A DNA stretch of 64,000 nt, taken from an uncultured Clostridia bacterium (lineage in GTDB: Bacteria; Bacillota; Clostridia; TANB77; CAG-508). The position numbers and the translations under genes were made by a program. The DNA is taken from assembly GCA_934154805.1 (NCBI GenBank), contig CAKPGM010000001.1:62001-126000 (forward strand). Reading direction: 5' to 3'. The number at the start of each line of letters is the position of its first letter. The stretch's first letter is position 1. Below are positions 58,901 to 64,000 of this stretch, one piece after another. The notes beneath the pieces are model-generated. The model was not told the origin of the DNA. It did not search any database and was given only the letters and a program-made list of their open reading frames with translations.

Positions 58901-59398
58901 TTAATTAGCAATTGATATGCTACTAATATACTCTTGTTTATCTTTTTCACCTGATGTGTTTAATATTTTGTCGTGATGTTCAATTATTTCTTTTACTTTA
59001 TCTTCATATTTAGTAATGTCATAACAATTAATTATTGTTATCTCTTTGTCTTTAAAATTTTCATTTATTATTTTTTCTATTCTTTTATTAATATTGTCTA
59101 TATATTCAATGTTTCCATTAATAATTATTTCGTTGTGCTCTTTTAATATGTTTTGTATTTCTTCCTCATTAACATCTTTTGTTTTCCATCCTATATTTAA
59201 TATTTTTTCTTTGTTTTTTATTTTTAACTTGTCTAATAATGCTTGGATTTTTTCTGTTAAATTTGTTTCAGTTATTGTGGTAATCTTGATTCCTTTATTA
59301 ATTTTTTTATCTATATTTGGTAATAACATTGTTACTAAGTGCCAATCACTAATATAGAAACTACAAACCTTTTTAATATTTTTATCAAGTTGTGCCAT
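58901..59398 (-). CDS. Protein of unknown function
   Basis: A 165-residue soluble protein (MAQLDKNIKKVCSFYISDWH at the start). It is alpha/beta, very rich in Ile, Lys and Asn: KGIKITTITETNLTEKIQAL, KEKILNIGWKTKDVNEEEIQ, DKEITIINCYDITKYEDK. The spacing suggests a Rossmann-like or nucleotide-related fold, without recognised motifs. GGAGGT stands five bases before ATG 59398, better than the longer frame to 59410. It is a single gene between spoIIR and the UDP-sugar gene, with its own terminator. Confidence 0.7.
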   Translation of the reverse strand: MAQLDKNIKKVCSFYISDWHLVTMLLPNIDKKINKGIKITTITETNLTEKIQALLDKLKIKNKEKILNIGWKTKDVNEEEIQNILKEHNEIIINGNIEYIDNINKRIEKIINENFKDKEITIINCYDITKYEDKVKEIIEHHDKILNTSGEKDKQEYISSISIAN

Positions 59399-59663
59399 TG
59401 TTACCTCCAATCTCTTTCTATGGTAAATTTTACCATCTTTACAAAATTATGTCAATAATATTACAAGATAATCGTGTGTCAATTTTCGACAGTTCTAGGA
59501 CTTTTCGTGTTTATTCTATTTTTTATTTTATATTTTTACAGTATTATTGCAATTTTGTTACATCTAGTTTCTAATATTTTTTTACCATTTATGTATATTT
59601 TTAATTTTTTTAGTAAATACTTTTATTATAAATTTAGTATATTCGAAAAGGAGGACATTTATT

Positions 59664-60311
59664 ATGAATAAATCAATTATTTATAAAATTTTGCTTTTAT
59701 TATCTTTATTAGCTATTTTTGTTTTCTTTTCTGCTTATTCTTATGTAACTGCTGTTTCTAAAAATATTTCCGATAGTGTATTTAGATTACACGTTATTGC
59801 AAATAGTGATTCTGATGAAGATCAAGCTTTGAAGCTTAAGGTTAGAGATAAATTATTAGAATATATGAATTCTTTATGTGCTAATACTTCTTCGAAAGAA
59901 GATGCAATGCGTATTGCAAATGAACATATTGACGATTTTTCTAAAATTGCAAAAGATGTAATTTCAGAGAACGAATATGATTATGATGTTGAAATTTCTG
60001 TTGGTGAATGTGATTTTCCAACAAAGAATTATGGAGATGTATCTCTTCCCGCTGGTATATATGACGCTCTAAGAGTTAAAATCGGATCTGCTAATGGTCA
60101 TAATTGGTGGTGTGTAATGTTCCCTCCTCTTTGTTTTGTTGATGTTTCTTCTGGAGTAGTTCCCGAAGATTCTAAAGAACTTTTAGAAGATACTATGTCT
60201 GATGAGGAATTCGATTTGATAACTGAATCAGATAATAATTCAGAAATGAATTTTAAGTTCAAACTTGTCGAATTATTCGAGAATTTTAAGTTAAAATTAG
60301 CACGCAATTAG
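59664..60311 (+). CDS. spoIIR: Stage II sporulation protein R
   Basis: A 215-residue protein with a signal/anchor (KILLLLSLLAIFVFFSAYSY) and the SpoIIR domain: VFRLHVIANSDSDEDQALKLKVRD, VEISVGECDFPTKNYGDVSL, PAGIYDALRVKIGSANGHNW, WWCVMFPPLCFVDVSSGVVP. SpoIIR is made in the forespore and triggers SpoIIGA to activate sigma-E in the mother cell. AAAGGAGG lies eight bases before ATG 59664. This is a firm marker of a spore former. Confidence 0.95.
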   Translation: MNKSIIYKILLLLSLLAIFVFFSAYSYVTAVSKNISDSVFRLHVIANSDSDEDQALKLKVRDKLLEYMNSLCANTSSKEDAMRIANEHIDDFSKIAKDVISENEYDYDVEISVGECDFPTKNYGDVSLPAGIYDALRVKIGSANGHNWWCVMFPPLCFVDVSSGVVPEDSKELLEDTMSDEEFDLITESDNNSEMNFKFKLVELFENFKLKLARN

Positions 60312-60405
60312 TAATTATTTTATATTTTTCTTGTAAATCCTTCTATTTTGTGGTATATATATATTTAGACTAAAATTATATATATCAATATAGGGGGATT
60401 TTATT

Positions 60406-61665
60406 TTGGAAAAGTTAGTTATAAATGGACCAACAAGACTTCAAGGAGATGTTACAATAAGTGGAGCCAAAAATGCAGCAGTTGCAATTATTCCTGCTAC
60501 TTTATTAGTTAGCGGAATTTGTACTTTGGAGAATGTTCCAAATATCAGTGATGTTAAAATTTCATGTTCTATATTAGAAAAATTAGGAGTTAAAGTTACT
60601 TGGATTTCTGAGCATTCAGTAAAAATTGATGCTCGACATATAAAACGTACATCTGCACCATTAGATATGACAAGTAAGTTCAGAGCATCTTATTATTTAA
60701 TTGGTTCTTTACTTAGCCGTTGTCATAAGGCAGAAGTTGGACTTCCTGGTGGTTGTAAATTAGGAGCTCGCCCTATAGATCAACATATAAAAGGATTTGA
60801 AGCTTTAGGTGCTTGCGTTAATACTACCCAAGGTAAGATTGTTGCGACAGCCACACATTTAACCGGAACTTCTATTTATATGGATACTGTTTCTGTTGGT
60901 GCTACTATTAATGTTATGCTTGCTGCTGTTTTAGCTGAAGGCACAACTACTATTGATAATGCAGCTAAAGAGCCACATATAGTTGATGTTGCTAACTTTT
61001 TAAATGCTATGGGTGCTGATATTCACGGTGCCGGTACTGATATGATAAAAATTAATGGTGTTTCTAAGTTAGAAGGCAATACTACTTATTCAATAGTTCC
61101 TGACCAGATTGAAGCTGGAACTTTTATGCTTGCTGCTGTCGCATCTAAAGGTGATGTTGTCATTCATAATTGTATTCCTGAACATTTGGATTGTTTGACA
61201 GCAAAAATTCTAGAAATGGGCGGAGAAGTCGAAGAATGTGGAGATTCTATTCACGTGTGGTGTAATGGTCGTCCTAACAAAACAAATATCAAAACTTCAC
61301 CATACCCAGGTTTTCCTACAGATTTGCAACCTCAAGCTGGTGTAGTTTTGGCAGTTGCCGATGGAACAAGTATTATTAATGAAAGTATATGGGAATCTCG
61401 TTTTCAATATACAACTGAATTAAATAATATGGGAGCTAACATTACAGCTCAAGGAAAGACAGCCGTTTTTGAAGGCGTTGATTGTCTTCTTGGTGCTCCT
61501 GTTTATGCTTCTGATTTAAGAGCTGGTGCAGCTTTGATTATTGCTGGAATTATTGCTAATGGCGAAACTCAGTTGTTTAATTTAGAGCATATAGATAGAG
61601 GTTATGAAAATATAGAAGATAAGTTTAGAAAACTTGGAGCAAATATACAAAGAGTAGAAGAATAG
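60406..61665 (+). CDS. murA: UDP-GlcNAc 1-carboxyvinyltransferase MurA
   Basis: A 419-residue enzyme of full length. GPTRLQGDVTISGAKNAAVA begins the first lobe, and GLPGGCKLGARPIDQHIKGF contains the catalytic Cys that fosfomycin attacks. PGFPTDLQPQAGVVLAVADG and DLRAGAALIIAGIIANGETQ are further signatures. It makes the first committed step to peptidoglycan. The start codon is TTG, with TAGGGGG eight bases upstream. It opens a run murA, walJ-like, rlmH. Confidence 0.96.
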   Translation: MEKLVINGPTRLQGDVTISGAKNAAVAIIPATLLVSGICTLENVPNISDVKISCSILEKLGVKVTWISEHSVKIDARHIKRTSAPLDMTSKFRASYYLIGSLLSRCHKAEVGLPGGCKLGARPIDQHIKGFEALGACVNTTQGKIVATATHLTGTSIYMDTVSVGATINVMLAAVLAEGTTTIDNAAKEPHIVDVANFLNAMGADIHGAGTDMIKINGVSKLEGNTTYSIVPDQIEAGTFMLAAVASKGDVVIHNCIPEHLDCLTAKILEMGGEVEECGDSIHVWCNGRPNKTNIKTSPYPGFPTDLQPQAGVVLAVADGTSIINESIWESRFQYTTELNNMGANITAQGKTAVFEGVDCLLGAPVYASDLRAGAALIIAGIIANGETQLFNLEHIDRGYENIEDKFRKLGANIQRVEE

Positions 61666-61675
61666 GTTAATATAT

Positions 61676-62467
61676 ATGTTTAAATTTTGTAGTTTATTTA
61701 GTGGTAGTACAGGAAATAGTTTATTAGTAGAAACTGACAATTGTAAAGTATTAGTAGATGCCGGAGAAAGTGCAAAGAAGATTGTTAATGCACTTTCTCT
61801 TGTCAATGTTGATGTCAATGACATTGATGCTATTCTTGTCACTCACGAACATTCTGACCATATAAAGAGTTTAAGCACTCTTTCTAATAAATATAATATT
61901 CCAGTATACGCTAATTTAAATACTTGGAATGCTATGCCTGAGCAAAAGAATAAGGTTGTTTCCGAAAATCAAAATGTTTTTGTAACTAATAAAGATTTTG
62001 AAATTAAGGATTTAAAAATACATCCTTTTTCTATTTCTCATGATGCTGCCGAACCTTGTGGGTTTAATATTTATAATAAGAAGAAAAAGATTAGTGTTGC
62101 AACAGATTTAGGACATATTTCTCCTGAACTTCTTTCTAATTTGGAGAAAAGTGTTTTTGTTCTATTAGAAGCAAACTATGATCCAGAGATATTAAAATAT
62201 TCTAGATATCCATATTCTTTAAAACAACGTATTGCCGGTCCTAATGGTCATTTATCTAACAATAATTCTGGAGAAATAGTTTCATATTTAATGAAGTCAG
62301 GGCTAAACAATGTTATGCTTGGTCATTTAAGTAAGGAAAATAATTTTCCGGAACTTGCATATAAAACTGTTGTCGAAGAGATTATTAGTAATAAATGTGA
62401 CGAATCAAATATACATATAGGCGTTGCAAAACGTGATGGTCCTAGTAATGTAATTGATATTGCATAA
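61676..62467 (+). CDS. Metallo-beta-lactamase fold hydrolase (WalJ/YycJ type)
   Basis: A 263-residue protein. The metal motif THEHSDHIKSL and further His/Asp residues (PFSISHDAAEPCG, VATDLGHIS, GPNGHLSNNNSG, VMLGHLSKENNFPE) mark the MBL-fold YycJ family, an exonuclease-like protein often near walKR or rlmH. The N-terminus FKFCSLFSGSTGNSLLVETD is typical. The start follows murA by ten bases with a weak AGGTTA site, so coupling to murA translation is likely. Confidence 0.93.
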   Translation: MFKFCSLFSGSTGNSLLVETDNCKVLVDAGESAKKIVNALSLVNVDVNDIDAILVTHEHSDHIKSLSTLSNKYNIPVYANLNTWNAMPEQKNKVVSENQNVFVTNKDFEIKDLKIHPFSISHDAAEPCGFNIYNKKKKISVATDLGHISPELLSNLEKSVFVLLEANYDPEILKYSRYPYSLKQRIAGPNGHLSNNNSGEIVSYLMKSGLNNVMLGHLSKENNFPELAYKTVVEEIISNKCDESNIHIGVAKRDGPSNVIDIA

Positions 62468-62479
62468 AGGAGATTTATT

Positions 62480-62959
62480 ATGCTACATATTAATGTTTTA
62501 TGTATTGGTAAAATTAAAGAATCTTTTTTTAGAGATGCTATCGATGAGTATTCTAAAAGACTTTCTAGATTTTGTGATTTAAAAATTACAGAGCTTCCTG
62601 ATGAGAAAATTCCTGAGAAGTGCAGTTTAAAGGTTGAAGAAGCTATTAAGGAAAAAGAGGGGCAAAATATTTTATTGCATCTAAAGAAGGATTCATATTC
62701 TATTGCTCTTGATTTAAAGGGTAAAGAATTTGATTCTGTTTCTTTTTCGCATAAAATAGATGAACTTTCTTCTATTAATAGTTCTATAACATTTATAATC
62801 GGCGGAAGTCTAGGACTTTCTCCTGCTGTTTTAAATGCTTGTTCTTCTAAGATATGCTTCTCAAAGATGACCTTTCCTCATCAATTAATTCGTATTTTCT
62901 TACTAGAACAATTATATAGAGCTTTTAAAATATCTAATAATGAAACTTATCACAAGTAA
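62480..62959 (+). CDS. rlmH: 23S rRNA (pseudouridine-1915-N3)-methyltransferase RlmH
   Basis: A 159-residue SPOUT methyltransferase. INVLCIGKIKESFFRDAIDE begins the fold, ITFIIGGSLGLSPAVLNACS and KMTFPHQLIRIFLLEQLYRAFKISNNETYHK make the knot and the conserved C-terminal Y-H-K. It methylates pseudouridine 1915 in helix 69. AAAGGAG precedes ATG 62480; the gap to the MBL gene is 12 bp. In Firmicutes the yycJ-rlmH neighbourhood is common. Confidence 0.96.
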   Translation: MLHINVLCIGKIKESFFRDAIDEYSKRLSRFCDLKITELPDEKIPEKCSLKVEEAIKEKEGQNILLHLKKDSYSIALDLKGKEFDSVSFSHKIDELSSINSSITFIIGGSLGLSPAVLNACSSKICFSKMTFPHQLIRIFLLEQLYRAFKISNNETYHK

Positions 62960-62983
62960 GGCCTTTTAGGCTTTATTTTTTTA
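62955..62983 (+). terminator. Terminator behind rlmH
   Basis: AAGGCC and GGCTT pair around TTTTA and are followed by TATTTTTT. Confidence 0.7.
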
Positions 62984-63508
62984 GAATAAAAAATTCCATA
63001 TTAAAGCTGATGTTACCATTCCTACGAAATCAGCAATTAATGCTGCAGCAAGAACAAATCTTGTTTTTTTGACTCCTATACTACTTGTATAAACTGCAAT
63101 TGTATAGAATGTAGTTTCTGTTGATCCCATAATTGTTGAAGTTATTAGTCCTATCCTACTATCCACTCCATATGTTGTCATTATATCTGTCGCTACTGCA
63201 AGTGATGCACTTCCAGAGATTGGTCTTAAAAGTGCAAGCGGAATTACTTCACTTGGGAATCCAATTTTATTAGTTAATATTGATATTACTTTTGTTGCCA
63301 CATCCAATATACCAGAACTTCTTAAAACTCCTATTGCTAAGAATAATCCTAATAATGTTGGAAATATTTTTATTACTATTTCCATTCCCTCTTTTGCCCC
63401 ATCTACAAAAATATCATATATTCTTTTTTTATCTATAATTCCATAAATAATTATTACAATTATAACTGCTGGAATTGCAATTGTAGATATATAATTGATT
63501 ACTTCCAT
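62981..63508 (-). CDS. spmB: Spore maturation protein SpmB
   Basis: A 175-residue membrane protein of the nucleoside-recognition (Gate) family. IDKKRIYDIFVDGAKEGMEI is followed by FPTLLGLFLAIGVLRSSGIL, PLALLRPISGSASLAVATDI and GLITSTIMGSTETTFYTIAVY, the SpmB signatures. With SpmA it is needed for spore core dehydration. GAGAGGCG precedes ATG 63508; spmA ends 14 bp upstream, so they form one operon. It points away from the window edge. Confidence 0.93.
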   Translation of the reverse strand: MEVINYISTIAIPAVIIVIIIYGIIDKKRIYDIFVDGAKEGMEIVIKIFPTLLGLFLAIGVLRSSGILDVATKVISILTNKIGFPSEVIPLALLRPISGSASLAVATDIMTTYGVDSRIGLITSTIMGSTETTFYTIAVYTSSIGVKKTRFVLAAALIADFVGMVTSALIWNFLF

Positions 63509-63522
63509 ATTCGCCTCTCATA

Positions 63523-64000
63523 TTAAAATCTTTTCATAAGAATCTTGCTTGCAATAATCCCCGCTACATCTGCTGCAATTGTCGCAATCCATACGGGAAC
63601 TATTATTTGACTTGGATTTACTGAACCAAGTGATGCTCTTACTGCTATTACTGTAGACGGAATTAATTGAATAGATGCTGTGTTTAATACTATAAACATT
63701 GCCATTGAGTCTGTTATTCTATCTTTTTGAGGATTTTTTTCCTGCATTGTTTGCATCGCTTTTAATCCCAAAGGTGTGGCAGCATTGCCTATTCCTAATA
63801 GGTTTGCAATTATATTAATAGTTATTTCTTTATATTCTTTATCTTCTTTTTTCATTGTTGGAAATAAAAATTTCATTAGTGGTGATATAAATTTGGTTAG
63901 TTTTTTCATTAATGATGTTTCTTGTACTATTTTCATTAGACCATTCCATAAACACATTGTGCCAAATAATTTTAATATTAAATCCACAGTTTGCGCACAA
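63523..64000 (-). CDS. spmA: Spore maturation protein SpmA (N-terminus beyond window)
   Basis: The frame stays open to the window end, reading CAQTVDLILKLFGTMCLWNG before the first internal Met-type codon, so the true start lies outside and about 30-40 residues are missing. Conserved segments are GIGNAATPLGLKAMQTMQEK, FIVLNTASIQLIPSTVIAVR and PVWIATIAADVAGIIASKIL. It works with SpmB in spore dehydration. The stop is 14 bp before the spmB start. Confidence 0.93.
   Translation of the reverse strand, partial: CAQTVDLILKLFGTMCLWNGLMKIVQETSLMKKLTKFISPLMKFLFPTMKKEDKEYKEITINIIANLLGIGNAATPLGLKAMQTMQEKNPQKDRITDSMAMFIVLNTASIQLIPSTVIAVRASLGSVNPSQIIVPVWIATIAADVAGIIASKILMKRF

Noticed and set aside
1..64000. 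CRISPR array
   Set aside because: No regularly spaced repeats of 24-40 bp with unique spacers were seen; the only tandem repeats are the three tRNA-Arg copies.
1..64000. Ribosomal RNA operon or intact insertion sequence
   Set aside because: No 16S/23S/5S segments and no transposase motifs were found.

Overview
This is a 64 kb stretch of a low-G+C (roughly 30 %), spore-forming Firmicutes chromosome. It most resembles an uncultured, gut-type member of the Clostridia. Sporulation and germination genes support this (spoIIR, spmA/spmB, sleB/ypeB and a small acid-soluble spore protein), as do Gram-positive wall genes (a sortase and a sorted surface protein), the ffs-dnaX-ybaB-recR cluster and a SUF iron-sulfur operon. 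Ribosome-binding sites are strong GGAGG types and most start codons are ATG. The species cannot be named from the sequence alone.

Region 1-4.5 kb: an incomplete kinase-like gene, a GNAT acetyltransferase, a NUDIX-inorganic pyrophosphatase fusion, a small G+C-rich islet gene, and a two-gene cassette (membrane protein plus a DNA-binding, possibly sigma-like protein).

Region 4.7-17.1 kb: an accessory island on the minus strand. A tight operon encodes a small HTH protein, a UvrD-like helicase fused to an AddB-type nuclease, a type III-like modification methylase (Mod) and a restriction helicase-nuclease (Res). Beside it lie a HigB/HigA-ImmA toxin-antitoxin pair with a visible operator, a DUF4145-like protein and several small genes. 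The island carries the same 15-bp piece of an initiator-tRNA anticodon arm near both ends and a 24-bp direct repeat just inside them. At the right end there is a displaced 3' end of tRNA-fMet with its own terminator, a broken phage-type replication gene with an in-frame stop, and a truncated ASCH-domain gene. No integrase was found, so this looks like a decayed, nested integration hot spot holding a live defence cassette.

Region 17.1-30.6 kb: ordinary chromosomal genes: acetyltransferase, VOC protein, house-cleaning NTPase, dCMP deaminase, the operon sufC-B-D-S-U with an IscR-type regulator upstream, a CYTH protein, a methyltransferase, a NUDIX protein, trmL, and the yhaO/yhaN nuclease pair. 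Region 30.7-34.6 kb: an operon with a perfect consensus promoter encodes two small unknown proteins and a VirD4/TraG-type coupling ATPase without any other conjugation gene, next to a zinc-finger-less DnaJ. Region 34.6-45.7 kb: murF-ddl-yqeK, SASP, sleB-ypeB, a glycolipid glycosyltransferase, an ECF sigma/anti-sigma pair, recR-ybaB-dnaX and SRP RNA.

Region 45.7-54.8 kb: an envelope region with a membrane-anchored protein, tRNA-Ser, an IPQTG-sorted Ig-like surface protein, a pilin-like protein whose leader is split by a one-base frameshift in an A6 run, dtd, tadA, a DUF2207 protein, a class B-like sortase, a second G+C-rich islet gene with its own promoter and a hairpin-rich leader, and tRNA-Arg followed by two tandem copies of its 3' end enclosing structured inserts. 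Region 54.9-64 kb: a TtcA-like PP-loop protein, phosphoglucomutase, a UDP-sugar pyrophosphorylase, spoIIR, murA, walJ-like, rlmH, spmB and an incomplete spmA.

The strongest candidates for new biology are the four-gene helicase-nuclease/type III RM cassette, the structured repeats behind tRNA-Arg, the orphan VirD4 operon and the sigma-like/membrane protein pair. All functional calls come from motif recognition; no database search was possible.
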